A stretch of 64,000 bases of DNA, taken from the NCBI GenBank assembly GCA_009768935.1, contig WESA01000001.1, positions 62,001 through 126,000 of the forward strand, read 5' to 3'. Position 1 is the stretch's first letter; each line of letters begins with the position of its first letter. The notes beneath the pieces are model-generated. The model did no database searches and was not told where the DNA came from. It worked only from the letters and a program-made list of their open reading frames with translations. Source of the DNA: Rectinema subterraneum. GTDB lineage: Bacteria > Spirochaetota > Spirochaetia > Treponematales > Rectinemataceae. A program made the translations under genes and the position numbers. Shown here one piece after another: positions 1-7,724 of the stretch.

Positions 1-2
1 TC

Positions 3-98
3 TGGAGTTTTAGGACGGGTTTCATGGTTATTTGGGGCAATTTCGGGGGCGGCGCGCTTGACGACTCCGCACAAAAGGTTTACATTGATTTTAGATAA
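3..98 (+). CDS. Possible C-terminal end of a truncated protein
   Basis: One forward frame is open from the window edge to a TAA at 96-98. It reads as a plausible protein tail with an aromatic/Gly-rich run (FMVIWGNFGGGAL) followed by QKVYIDFR. A short hairpin at 109-129 (arms TGGAAGG/CCTTCCA) follows within 15 bases, which would suit the end of a transcript. I do not recognise the family, and 31 codons are too few to assign a function. It could be noise. Confidence 0.3.
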   Translation, partial: WSFRTGFMVIWGNFGGGALDDSAQKVYIDFR

Positions 99-399
99 GC
101 GAAAACTGTGGAAGGACAAGAGCCTTCCAGTAAGTTTTCAGGTTGGAATTGGCTGTTTAATGCATTGTTTTTCCTTTCGTAGCACCGGCGCGCATACGGC
201 GGCAAACGCACAAGCCGGAACTTCTCATCTTCGTTTTTCTTTCGGAAAGACCTACAGTAATCAAAACAGACTCCTAATTTCTCCTCTGAAGACTGCCGGA
301 GCGGCGTTGTGCTTCCTAGTGATCGCTTCCGATTCGCCCTAGGCGGATCAAACCGGTCGCCGTCGTGATGACAGCGCCAAGATTTGAGGTTTTTCCGAA
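99..399. other. Gene-free stretch upstream of the RRM gene
   Basis: No convincing reading frame is seen here. The stretch holds a 7-bp-arm hairpin at 109-129 and then roughly 270 bases that would be the promoter and 5' leader of the RRM gene. Small RRM proteins often have long, structured leaders, but I cannot name a specific element. A 94-codon open frame at 58-342 has no recognisable protein character and is treated as chance. Confidence 0.4.
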
Positions 400-693
400 A
401 TGGCTAAGAAAATTTATGTCGGTAACATGAATTACAACACTTCCGAGCGTCAGCTCCAGGATCTTTTTGCACAGTATGGTGAAGTTTCGACCGTGAACAT
501 CATCGTCGACAGGTTCACCGGCAAGGCGAAGGGATTCGGCTTTGTCGAAATGGAGAACGCCGAAGCGGCCGATGCAGCAATTGCTGCACTCAATGGCCAG
601 GAATTCATGGGCCGCCAGCTCCGCGTGAACGAAGCGCAAGAGAAGCCCCGCTACGAAAAGGAAGATGCTGGCTACAGAAGCCGCAGATACTGA
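400..693 (+). CDS. RRM-domain RNA-binding protein
   Basis: This 97-residue protein is a single RNA-recognition motif of the small bacterial Rbp type found in cyanobacteria, spirochaetes and others, which bind single-stranded RNA in the cytoplasm. RNP2 is seen near the N-terminus (KIYVGNMNY, residues 4-12) and RNP1 in the middle (KGFGFVEM, residues 44-51). The basic tail (EKPRYEKEDAGYRSRRY) replaces the Gly-rich tail of some homologues. GAGG ten bases upstream can serve as ribosome-binding site. A strong terminator follows, so the gene is probably monocistronic. The family is clear; RNA targets and any cold or stress induction are not visible from the sequence. Confidence 0.93.
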   Translation: MAKKIYVGNMNYNTSERQLQDLFAQYGEVSTVNIIVDRFTGKAKGFGFVEMENAEAADAAIAALNGQEFMGRQLRVNEAQEKPRYEKEDAGYRSRRY

Positions 694-723
694 TTCTCGG
701 CTGAACTAGCTTGAAGCTTTGAG

Positions 724-757
724 CCCGGTGCATGTGCCGCCTGCGCCGGGTTTTTTT
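724..757 (+). terminator. Rho-independent terminator of the RRM gene
   Basis: CCCGGTGC (724-731) pairs with GCGCCGGG (743-750), including one G-U pair, and is followed immediately by seven T residues. It lies about 30 bases after the RRM stop codon. Confidence 0.85.
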
Positions 758-810
758 GTGCCCTGAACAGCCGCCACATTTTTTGTACGAAAAATGTGCG
801 CGGCGCCGCA

Positions 811-2013
811 TCAGTATAAGAATCCAAAAAGCCAGAGCGGAATTTTTCTGCCAAAGCCATATTCGATATTGTCCGCTGCAACATAGCTGTCAGGTATGTC
901 CTTTATTTGCTTTCTCGTTTTGTTCTTGCCGCCAACTTCGATAGTGATGTTGCCATCTACGATGAAATCGCCTGTATCGGCAAAGGAAAGCTCATGGCCG
1001 CAGGCAAGCTGGTTTGCAAGAAATGTCTCGCAGGCATTGCCAATATCTACGCTTTGTTTCCTGAACAAATACATCAGATTGGTATTCTCGAGGAAAAGCT
1101 TGTTGGGCTTCTGGAGAGCGCTGACACCATGCGCATCGCGATACAAAGGTCGAATAAGTTTTGCTTCGGAAAGGTATCCAAGATATGTGAGCATTGTCTG
1201 TCGGTTGAGTCCTATCTTCTCGCTCAATTTTGAGATATTGGGAATGAAGGGAGCTGATTCGGCAATAATGCTCAAGAGCTGCTTGAGTTTTGGAACATAG
1301 GCAATATCGAGCCTGCGCAGAAGGGGCAGTTCCAGCTCGAGCGTCATATTGATAGTCTCCTCAAGGCGCAAGGGATAGGTGTCGGGTTCTTCAGCAAAAT
1401 ACGGATAATATCCTGTCTGAAGATATGCGGGGAAAAACTGGAATGGCTTGAACTGCGAGACAATTTCAGCAGATACAGCCTCATGCTCGCTTAGGATTTT
1501 CTCGAGCGAAAATGCCGGAAATGCCATGTTTGCCGCAAGTGCAAGATACTCACGGAAGGAAAGCCCTTGCATAGTGTACACAACCGCCCTTCGGCTCAAA
1601 TCCGCTTTGGCGTCGAGAAGGTGAAGAAGGGATGAACCTGTAAATGTAATAAAGAGCTCCGGATAATCGTCATAGAGATTCTTGAGGATTTGCGACCAGC
1701 CTGGATATCGGTGGACTTCGTCGAGGAACAGATGCGTTCCGCCCTTCTTTGCGAAGCTGTCTGCCAGTTCAAGAAGGCTATGATCAGAAAACCATAAATT
1801 ATCGAGACTTACATAGAGCACCTTGTTCAAATCCTGAGCGAATGTCTGCTTGATGTGCTGCAAAAGAAGGGTGGTTTTTCCGACACCGCGGGCGCCCCGA
1901 ATGCCAATCAATCTCGCATTCCACTGAATTGAGTCATGGATACTGCGCACAAAATGCATCGGTGTTCGCGCGACTTTATGTCTGAATTGCTCGATCAAGT
2001 GTTCCATACTCAT
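811..2013 (-). CDS. AAA-family ATPase with C-terminal DUF4143-like domain
   Basis: The protein has the layout of the widespread prokaryotic AAA_14/DUF4143 ATPases. A Walker A (GARGVGKTTLL) lies about 40 residues in, followed by a Walker B/DEXH-like segment (HLFLDEVHRYPGW) and a sensor (FTGSS). A winged-helix-like region (NISKLSEKIGLNRQTMLTYLGYL) and a C-terminal nuclease-like fold come next. Function is poorly known in this family. Most members are single accessory genes and some are suspected of roles in defence or mobile elements. I chose the ATG at 2013 over an upstream one at 2088 because the intervening sequence is AT-rich, non-conserved and carries promoter-like motifs. The gene stands alone, with its 3' end facing the RRM gene. 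Confidence 0.8.
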   Translation of the reverse strand: MSMEHLIEQFRHKVARTPMHFVRSIHDSIQWNARLIGIRGARGVGKTTLLLQHIKQTFAQDLNKVLYVSLDNLWFSDHSLLELADSFAKKGGTHLFLDEVHRYPGWSQILKNLYDDYPELFITFTGSSLLHLLDAKADLSRRAVVYTMQGLSFREYLALAANMAFPAFSLEKILSEHEAVSAEIVSQFKPFQFFPAYLQTGYYPYFAEEPDTYPLRLEETINMTLELELPLLRRLDIAYVPKLKQLLSIIAESAPFIPNISKLSEKIGLNRQTMLTYLGYLSEAKLIRPLYRDAHGVSALQKPNKLFLENTNLMYLFRKQSVDIGNACETFLANQLACGHELSFADTGDFIVDGNITIEVGGKNKTRKQIKDIPDSYVAADNIEYGFGRKIPLWLFGFLY

Positions 2014-2026
2014 ACTATAATTCCAA

Positions 2027-2055
2027 ATCGTAATTTTGTACAATGAAGTAAACAA
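2027..2055 (-). promoter_or_regulatory. Candidate sigma-70 promoter for the AAA ATPase
   Basis: Read on the minus strand, TTGTTT (2050-2055) and TACGAT (2027-2032) are separated by 17 bases, just upstream of the chosen start at 2013. The region is much more AT-rich than the genes around it. Confidence 0.35.
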
Positions 2056-2065
2056 TTTTTTGCAC

Positions 2066-2091
2066 TTTTTGTTTAGTATGATAAACAAAAA
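2066..2091. promoter_or_regulatory. Perfect 10-bp-arm inverted repeat upstream of the ATPase
   Basis: TTTTTGTTTA (2066-2075) and TAAACAAAAA (2082-2091) are exact reverse complements separated by six bases. They lie just upstream of the candidate -35 box. The symmetry and position suit an operator for a dimeric regulator. The regulator is unknown. Confidence 0.4.
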
Positions 2092-2202
2092 TCAGACAAA
2101 CGAGAGGCGCTGGCTCTTTAATAGCTTAAAAGAGCGCAACCGAAAGAAGGTACAGGTTGCTGGCTTGGACGCTATTCGTATTACAGGTGCTGTGATGAAG
2201 CG

Positions 2203-3693
2203 CTATGTCGACGCGCGTCTCCGGATTCCCTGAGCGTCGAGCATGGCGATCATATGCTTGAAGTGCTCGGGAAGGGGCGCGGCAAAGATGTGGAATTCGT
2301 TATCGGCGGGCAAGCGGATTTTGAGGCGCCGGGCGTGGAGCATGAGGGTGGCGTCGGGAAAGTGGGGGTCTTTTTTGCTGTAGATGGGGTCGCCGAGGAT
2401 GGGGCAGCCGAGGTGAGCCATGTGGACGCGCAATTGATGGGTGCGGCCTGTGCGGGGATAGAGGGCGACGAGGGTGTAGCGCTGGGGTGAAGTGGCCTTC
2501 TTGGAGGGGCCGCGCTTGGATGAACTATCTTTGGAAGGGCCGTCGTGGGAGGCGCTGCCTTCTGAGGGGTTGCCATTTGAGGGGCCGCGCCGAGAAAGGC
2601 TTTGGGGCGCTTCGGAGGCGCGGGCGGTCCCGGGGCGGGTGCTGGCTGCGGCGGCGCGGGAAGCGGTGATGGGGCGGCCCGGAGGCGTGGCGGTTGGGAC
2701 CGCAGATTCGGCACAGGACGCGGCAGCGCGGGAAGCGGTATTGGGGCGCGATAAGGCGGCGCGGGTCGCAGATTCGGCGCGCGCGGGAATTTCCCAGATA
2801 GCGCGCACTTTGTAGAGGGTGAGGGCGTGCTTGCCGCGGCCGGACGGGCTGACGGCGAATTTCTTGCGGTCGCGGGGGCTGCGCGCAAGCCAGGTGTCGA
2901 TGCGCCCTTCGGTTGTCGGCGGGGCGCCTCTGACGATGGCGAGATATTCTTTGCGCGCTTCGCGGTCGTGGAACTGGCGGCAAAGAAATTCATGGGCGCG
3001 GGCGGTTCGGGCTACAATGATGACGCCGGAGGTGTCTTTGTCGAGGCGGTGGACAATGCCGGCGCGGGGTGGGGGTTCGTTCAACAATGGTAGTGTTCCG
3101 AAGCTTGTGTAAAACGGTATGCGCTCGTTCTCGGGCTCGCGCTTTGATGTGGAATTGGGCTCAGGCTCGGGCTCAGATTTGGACTCTGATATGGCTCTGG
3201 ACTCGCGATTGAGTTCGAGCTCGTTTTTTGCCTCAGCCTCGTTCTCTGTTTGAAGTCCAGTCGCGCGAGCATCCTCACCATGCAAGGAGAGCCACAGGAC
3301 GCCGTTTGCGAGGGTGCCGCTCCAGTTGCCCGCTGCGGGATGGGTTACCATGCCTTGTGGCTTGTCGATGACAAAGACATCGGCATCGCGATAGAGGATT
3401 GTAAGCGGAACAGGCTCGGGCGTGATTTCTTCAGAAGGGGCTTCGGTCCATTCGAGTCTGAGGTGGTCGCCATTCTTGATTTTATGGGAGAGCTTGACTT
3501 CTTTGCCGTTGCAGAAAAGGCATGCGCCTCGGGCTTTGAGCTGGGAGCGGCTCATGAGGGCAAGGGTTTCGGAGAGGTATTTGTCGGCGCGCACAGGCTC
3601 GGAGAGTGAGGCTGTTCCTTCCCAGACCGAGAGCTGGTGCCCGTCAGATTTAAAAAAAGGGGTCTGACCCCTTTTTTTAACTTTTTTAACCAT
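2203..3693 (-). CDS. rluD: RluD-family 23S rRNA pseudouridine synthase with low-complexity inserts
   Basis: The protein (496 residues from this start) converts uridines to pseudouridine in large-subunit rRNA. An S4 RNA-binding domain (ADKYLSETLALMSRSQLKARG, about residues 36-56) precedes the catalytic domain. Catalytic Asp218 sits in HRLDKDTSG, and the C-terminal motif RTGRTHQLRVHMAHLG is intact. Usual length is 300-330 residues. The excess is two non-conserved inserts, residues 148-206 (Glu/Ser/Pro-rich) and 304-403 (Ala/Ser/Pro-rich), both between conserved motifs. Upstream in-frame starts exist, but the ATG at 3693 lies right at the truA stop and just before a palindromic repeat at 3650-3680 that codes for residues 5-15. 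Last gene of the dxs-truA run. RluD, C and A cannot be told apart with certainty. Confidence 0.85.
   Translation of the reverse strand: MVKKVKKRGQTPFFKSDGHQLSVWEGTASLSEPVRADKYLSETLALMSRSQLKARGACLFCNGKEVKLSHKIKNGDHLRLEWTEAPSEEITPEPVPLTILYRDADVFVIDKPQGMVTHPAAGNWSGTLANGVLWLSLHGEDARATGLQTENEAEAKNELELNRESRAISESKSEPEPEPNSTSKREPENERIPFYTSFGTLPLLNEPPPRAGIVHRLDKDTSGVIIVARTARAHEFLCRQFHDREARKEYLAIVRGAPPTTEGRIDTWLARSPRDRKKFAVSPSGRGKHALTLYKVRAIWEIPARAESATRAALSRPNTASRAAASCAESAVPTATPPGRPITASRAAAASTRPGTARASEAPQSLSRRGPSNGNPSEGSASHDGPSKDSSSKRGPSKKATSPQRYTLVALYPRTGRTHQLRVHMAHLGCPILGDPIYSKKDPHFPDATLMLHARRLKIRLPADNEFHIFAAPLPEHFKHMIAMLDAQGIRRRAST
2485..2784 (-). repeat. Low-complexity coding insert 2 of rluD
   Basis: About 100 codons of Ala/Ser/Pro/Arg/Gly-rich sequence with loose internal repetition (RGPS, DGPS, SRAAA units) lie between the conserved KVRAIWEIP and YTLVALYPRTGRTHQ segments of the synthase. 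The reading frame is kept. The imperfect GGGGCCGC/GGAAGC-like units suggest slippage or duplication. Confidence 0.6.
3076..3252 (-). repeat. Low-complexity coding insert 1 of rluD, containing a dispersed-repeat copy
   Basis: About 59 codons rich in Glu, Ser, Asn and Pro (SESKSEPEPEPNSTSKREPE) lie before the conserved RAGIVHRLDKD motif. The dispersed 23-bp repeat copy at 3092-3114 lies inside this insert, antisense to the gene. Confidence 0.6.
3092..3114 (+). repeat. Dispersed 23-bp repeat, copy 1 (inside rluD)
   Basis: Reads AGTGTTCCGAAGCTTGTG then TAAAA. It is preceded by T, as in most copies. It is antisense to rluD and lies within a non-conserved insert, where it encodes TSFGT-like residues without breaking the frame. 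Confidence 0.7.
3650..3680. repeat. Perfect palindrome around GGGGTCTGACCCC
   Basis: Arms of 15 bases (TTAAAAAAAGGGGTC and its exact complement) flank a single central T. The A7/T7 flanks would make it a bidirectional terminator-like hairpin. It lies in the first codons of rluD, 7 to 37 bases past the truA/rluD junction. AAAAGGGGTC-type palindromes recur as REP-like elements in many bacteria; whether this is one here is an inference, since only one copy is seen in the window. Confidence 0.75.
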
Positions 3694-4570
3694 ACGCTTC
3701 CTCGCTGTGTCTGCGCGGGTGGCCGTGGACGCGCTCGCCATACTCGACATTCCAGAGGAAAAGCCCGCAGGCAGGCGCGGTGGCTCCCGCCTTGCTTCTA
3801 TCGCGGGAATCAAGCAGCTCGCGCATAAGGGATTCGCCATGGGCAGGGCTCTCTGCAATCCGCTCGAGCTCGAGCATGGTGCCGACGAGCGAGCGCACCT
3901 GCTTCCAAAGAAACGCGTTACCAGCTACCTGGTACACGAGCTTTTCGCCCTCGAAAAAGAAAACCGACTCGCTGATATGTCGCGAGCGCGACGGGCTTTT
4001 GTCCTGCGCCGAAGCAAAGGTCGAAAAATCGTGCTCGCCCAGCACCACTGCGGCCATCGCATTCAGAACTGCAACGCGCGGGTAGTACGGCACAAAATGC
4101 GCGCACCGCAAGGCAAAAGGATCCGGCGTGCCCCCGCACACGAGAAAATACCGGTATCGCCGCAAGGAAGCATCGAAACGCGCATGAAAATCGGCAGGCG
4201 CTTCCTCCGATGAAAGCACGCGGACATCGCGCGGCATGAGCTTGTTGAGCGCGAGTGTGAAGCGGTCCGCTGGAATGGATTGTATGTCCGTATAAAAACT
4301 TGCGACTTGTCCCATTGCATGCACGCCGGCATCGGTGCGACCCGCGCCGTTTACGCGGATTTCGTGCCCGTGCATTTTGGAAAGCGCCTTTTCGAGCTCT
4401 TCCTGGACCGAGCGGCCGTTTTTCTGCCGCTGCCAGCCCGAAAAATCGGTGCCGTCGTAGGCGAGAACAAGTTTTATGGTGCGCAGGGTGGACGCACGGC
4501 TCGGCATGGAATCAGGGCGGGCCGAGGCTTTGGGCACAGGCGGCTGCTGAAAGTCAGGATTTTGCTGCAT
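3686..4570 (-). CDS. truA: tRNA pseudouridine(38-40) synthase TruA
   Basis: TruA modifies uridines 38-40 in the tRNA anticodon arm. Conserved blocks are LAYDGTDFSGWQRQ near residue 37, the catalytic motif GAGRTDAGVHA with Asp80, the RRYRYFLV block and the C-terminal FLWKQVRSLVG block. Length (294) exceeds the usual 245-270 because of about 30 non-conserved N-terminal residues, so the true start may be internal. The gap to acpS upstream is four bases and the 3' end overlaps the start of rluD by eight bases, consistent with one transcript. Confidence 0.93.
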   Translation of the reverse strand: MQQNPDFQQPPVPKASARPDSMPSRASTLRTIKLVLAYDGTDFSGWQRQKNGRSVQEELEKALSKMHGHEIRVNGAGRTDAGVHAMGQVASFYTDIQSIPADRFTLALNKLMPRDVRVLSSEEAPADFHARFDASLRRYRYFLVCGGTPDPFALRCAHFVPYYPRVAVLNAMAAVVLGEHDFSTFASAQDKSPSRSRHISESVFFFEGEKLVYQVAGNAFLWKQVRSLVGTMLELERIAESPAHGESLMRELLDSRDRSKAGATAPACGLFLWNVEYGERVHGHPRRHSEEAYG

Positions 4571-4574
4571 CGCT

Positions 4575-4952
4575 TTAGTTTCCTTTCTCTATGATAACCA
4601 CCGCAACCGCATTGTCCCCCTCATGGGTCATCGAGATATGGATTGTGCCACCGCCATGCCGCTCGAACTCGCGACGAGCATTCCCCTCGAGTTCCATGTA
4701 CGGTCTGCCCGCGCTGTCATTGACCACCGCTACTTCCTTAAGGGCGAAATGCGCAAGCCCCGAGCCGAGCGCTTTGCCGAATGCTTCTTTTGCAGCAAAA
4801 CGCGCGGCCAGCGAGAGCGCCATGCCTTTGCTGCGCGATCGGGCTGTCTCGATCTCCGCAGGGTGAAAAAAGCGCACAAGAATGCCGGGGTTTTCCATCC
4901 AGCGGCGAATGCGGTCGATATGGACTATATCAATGCCTATGCCAGAAATCAT
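4575..4952 (-). CDS. acpS: Holo-[acyl-carrier-protein] synthase AcpS
   Basis: AcpS transfers 4'-phosphopantetheine from CoA to apo-ACP, activating it for fatty-acid synthesis. The 125-residue protein is of standard size. The Mg-binding Asp lies in GIGIDIVHIDRI (residues 4-15) and the second signature is ARFAAKEAFGKALG (about residues 50-63). The C-terminal HISMTHEGDNAVAVVI strand is also typical. The gene lies between cdaR and truA in the leftward operon with short gaps. Confidence 0.95.
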   Translation of the reverse strand: MISGIGIDIVHIDRIRRWMENPGILVRFFHPAEIETARSRSKGMALSLAARFAAKEAFGKALGSGLAHFALKEVAVVNDSAGRPYMELEGNARREFERHGGGTIHISMTHEGDNAVAVVIIEKGN

Positions 4953-4970
4953 GCTGTGCTCCTCATGCGC

Positions 4971-6005
4971 TCATGGCTGGGTGGAAGGTGCTGCAGGCGC
5001 AGGAAAAGCGGGCAGGCCAGACGATCCGGAGGGCGCCAACAATCCCGGCAACACAGACTGCACAGATTGAGCAGTGCGCACATGTACAGAAATAACCAAC
5101 GGATCATATGCCTCGACATCGTATCCATCGGGTACTACAGGCGTGAGCGGGACAGTATATTGCCCGGGCTTGGTAATCCCTTTGAAATCCGCCTGGAGGT
5201 GAGCATCGGCAGCCGCTGCCGCGTCCTGTCCCTGGCGCGGCAAGAGCGTCATTTTGCCTGTCGGCATCGTTTCGGCAAAGCCCAATGTTGGATCGAGATT
5301 CACAGCCTTGATCGGCACATTGTTGAGAGTGATGCGCCGCTCCTGTTTCTGGATCCGCGCAGTGAAGCGGACAGTATTCACATCGATGAGATTGATGAGG
5401 TCCGATGGCTTCGAAAGGGGAACGGTGAGTGAAAAGTCCCCAGTTTTGCCGCTCAATTCGATCACATCAGTAGAGATATCCTTTGTATTCGCGATGAGGT
5501 TCGATGGCCCTTCGATAGCGATTTCAGACGGCACGATCTCGTACGAGATGAGTTCGTAGCCTTGCTCGAGAAAGCCCTTGAATGTGGGGCTTATCGCGAC
5601 GCGCTTCGCTGCCAGGCGCTCGAATCCGATAGGGATCTCGGCCGGGTCAGCGCGGAGCTCGAGGGGATCGATATCCCGCGCTTCTCCACGACGTTCGAGT
5701 TTCACCGGTACACGGAACACGCCCTCGGATTGGTAGCGCGTAAGGTCGAGGCTAGCAACGATGTCAGCCTCGCGGATGCGGTAAATCTGGTCGCGCTCGC
5801 CGCGGATCACGACCCGGACTGTTTTTGGATAGTCTGTTGAAGGCACGAAGCTCCGCCCCTCGGAGATATTGAGCTGGACGGTGATAAGGCGCTGGTCGAG
5901 GCGCGTGAGGTTATAGAGGAACATGATGAATATCGCGATGACGAGGGAAATGACCTTGGCTGGCCAGTTTTCGAGCAGTTTCGAAATTCTTGCATCAAGG
6001 CTCAT
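4971..6005 (-). CDS. cdaR: CdaR/YbbR-domain regulator of diadenylate cyclase
   Basis: The 344-residue protein has one N-terminal membrane anchor (ISLVIAIFIMFLYNL, about residues 19-33). Several extracytoplasmic YbbR-like beta repeats follow (segments such as YPKTVRVVIRGERDQIY, ISPTFKGFLEQGYELISYEIVPSEIAIEGP, VDPTL-like). In Firmicutes, CdaR binds the cyclase CdaA and tunes c-di-AMP production. The gene overlaps cdaA by 11 bases, the conserved neighbourhood. The Pro/Ala/Ser-rich C-terminus is not conserved. Regulation of CdaA here is inferred from family and context. Confidence 0.87.
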   Translation of the reverse strand: MSLDARISKLLENWPAKVISLVIAIFIMFLYNLTRLDQRLITVQLNISEGRSFVPSTDYPKTVRVVIRGERDQIYRIREADIVASLDLTRYQSEGVFRVPVKLERRGEARDIDPLELRADPAEIPIGFERLAAKRVAISPTFKGFLEQGYELISYEIVPSEIAIEGPSNLIANTKDISTDVIELSGKTGDFSLTVPLSKPSDLINLIDVNTVRFTARIQKQERRITLNNVPIKAVNLDPTLGFAETMPTGKMTLLPRQGQDAAAAADAHLQADFKGITKPGQYTVPLTPVVPDGYDVEAYDPLVISVHVRTAQSVQSVLPGLLAPSGSSGLPAFPAPAAPSTQP

Positions 6006-6798
6006 AGTCTGCCTCGCTCGTCATGCTGCGGCTTCTGCTCTCTGAAAACAGCATGCGGAGCCGCTCCAAAATCTCATCGGCGGAAAGGTCATAATACAGC
6101 TTGGAATCATATGCAAGCGAGAGTGCTCCAGTCTCTTCCGAAGCGATGAGAACGACTGCGTCGGACTCTTCGGATATGCCGAGCGCTGCGCGATGGCGCG
6201 AACCGAAGGTTTTTCGGATGTCCTGCTGGTCGGAAAGGGGCAAGAAGCAGCCTGCTGATGCAAGGCGGCCCTGAGAGATGATCGCTGCACCATCATGCAG
6301 GGGATTGTCGTGTTCGAACACTGCGATGAGAAGGCTTGTCGAGACCAGGGCATCGAGGGCAATGCCTTTTTCGATATAGGATGAAAGGCCGACTTTGCGC
6401 GCAATGACAATGAGCGCACCCCGGCGTTTTTCAGCAAGATACACGGCAGCGCTGACTGCAGCATCGATCCAGGAAGTGCGGGCAGCCGCCTTCTGCTTGA
6501 TGATCGACTGGCGACCAAGCTGAATGAAAATACGCCTCAGCTCCGGCTGGAGGATGATCGCAAGACTCACCACAAGTCCGGGTGCGAGGATATTCATGAT
6601 CCATGTGACGGTGGAAAGGTTGAGGAAAAAGGCAGCGCCGTAGATGGCGACGAGGATGAGAAGCCCGCGGATGAGGTATACAGCCTCGGTCATGACAAGG
6701 AGCTGGTAGGTTTTATAAATAAGGAAGGCAAGAATTGCGACATCGAGAACGGGGCGCACATAGGTAACCAGGAAGTTCACAAGGGCTGGCGCATTCAT
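5995..6798 (-). CDS. cdaA: Diadenylate cyclase CdaA
   Basis: CdaA condenses two ATP into the second messenger c-di-AMP at the inner face of the membrane. The N-terminus carries three hydrophobic segments (about residues 14-90). The DisA_N catalytic domain shows the DGA motif (HDNPLHDGAAI, D169-A171) and the RHR motif (GSRHRAALG, R201-R203). The length of 267 is normal. The folP stop and the cdaA start overlap by four bases, and cdaR follows with an 11-base overlap. Cell-wall or osmotic control is the usual role of this messenger; nothing in the window shows the target. Confidence 0.95.
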   Translation of the reverse strand: MNAPALVNFLVTYVRPVLDVAILAFLIYKTYQLLVMTEAVYLIRGLLILVAIYGAAFFLNLSTVTWIMNILAPGLVVSLAIILQPELRRIFIQLGRQSIIKQKAAARTSWIDAAVSAAVYLAEKRRGALIVIARKVGLSSYIEKGIALDALVSTSLLIAVFEHDNPLHDGAAIISQGRLASAGCFLPLSDQQDIRKTFGSRHRAALGISEESDAVVLIASEETGALSLAYDSKLYYDLSADEILERLRMLFSESRSRSMTSEADYEP

Positions 6799-7724
6799 AA
6801 AGACACCTCGCGCAAAAATTCCTTGCCCAATGGGCGGGCCGGGAATATTGCCGTGAACACGCGGAAGGCGTCGACGGTTTCGGCTACATCGTGGACGCGG
6901 ATGATATCAGCGCCAGCCATCCATGCGGCAAGCGCTCCGCCTATGCTGCCAGCAAGCCTTTCAGGGATTTCTCTGCCGGTGAGTTCGCCGACAAGGCGCT
7001 TGCGGGAAAGGCCTATAAGGACGGGAAAGCCCAGGGAGCGGAGGCGCCCGATTCCCCTGAGCAGGGCCAGGTTGTGTTCTTTGAGCTTTCCGAAGCCTAT
7101 GCCGGGGTCGAGGATGATGGATTCAGCTGAAACGCCTGCGGCTATGGCGCCCTTGGTTACTGCTCTAAGAAATGTGTAAACTTCTTCAAGGCAGTCGGCA
7201 TAGGCAGGAGCGATCTGCATGGTCGCTGGCGTACCCTGCATGTGCATGAGCACGACTGCAGCGTGGTGCTTCGCGGCAATTTCGGCCATACCGGGCGCTG
7301 CCAGCGCTTCGATATCGTTCAGGATATCCGCACCTGCCTCGAGGGCCGCGCGCGCAACCTCCGGATGACGGGTGTCCACTGAGATCACTGCATCGCTCGC
7401 TGCCCTGAAGCGTTCGATGACCGGCAGAAGCCGGGCACGTTCTTCTTTCGGATCGATTTCAATAGAACCCGGCCTAGTCGACTCGGCACCGAAATCGATG
7501 ATATGGGCTCCGTGGCTCACCATAGCAAGTGCTGCCTCCACGGCTGCCTGTGGCTCGTATTTTCTGCTTCCTTCGAAAAATGAGTCAGGCGTAACATTCA
7601 CAATGCCCATGATGAGTGGCTGCGCGCCGTACAGAAGGCTGCGCTGCCGCGGCAGTTTCAGTATCGTCCGCGTCAATTCGGTTTGCTCGTTCTGGCAATG
7701 GGCGCTTGCGGGGCTATCGGACAT
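6795..7724 (-). CDS. folP: Dihydropteroate synthase FolP
   Basis: FolP joins p-aminobenzoate to 6-hydroxymethyl-dihydropterin diphosphate in folate synthesis and is the sulfonamide target. Signature 1 is IMGIVNVTPDSFFEGSRK (about residues 38-55). Signature 2 is HIIDFGAESTRPGS, then ISVDTRHPEVARAALEAGADILND. The C-terminal IRVHDVAETVDAFRV block contains the pterin/phosphate-binding RVHD. Its ATG lies inside the last codons of dxs (11-base overlap), suggesting translational coupling. About 30 N-terminal residues are extra. The other folate genes are not in the window. Confidence 0.95.
   Translation of the reverse strand: MSDSPASAHCQNEQTELTRTILKLPRQRSLLYGAQPLIMGIVNVTPDSFFEGSRKYEPQAAVEAALAMVSHGAHIIDFGAESTRPGSIEIDPKEERARLLPVIERFRAASDAVISVDTRHPEVARAALEAGADILNDIEALAAPGMAEIAAKHHAAVVLMHMQGTPATMQIAPAYADCLEEVYTFLRAVTKGAIAAGVSAESIILDPGIGFGKLKEHNLALLRGIGRLRSLGFPVLIGLSRKRLVGELTGREIPERLAGSIGGALAAWMAGADIIRVHDVAETVDAFRVFTAIFPARPLGKEFLREVSL

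Noticed and set aside
2036..2233. 65-codon plus-strand frame after the ATPase promoter region
   Set aside because: There is no ribosome-binding site, no protein-like pattern, and it overlaps control motifs.
2250..2993. 247-codon Pro/Ala/Ser-rich frame in the rluD insert region
   Set aside because: It is an alternate frame of the low-complexity insert on the same strand; only the rluD frame carries conserved motifs.
4623..5432. 269-codon plus-strand frame across acpS and cdaR
   Set aside because: It is antisense to two conserved operon genes, and the composition is that of a shadow frame.
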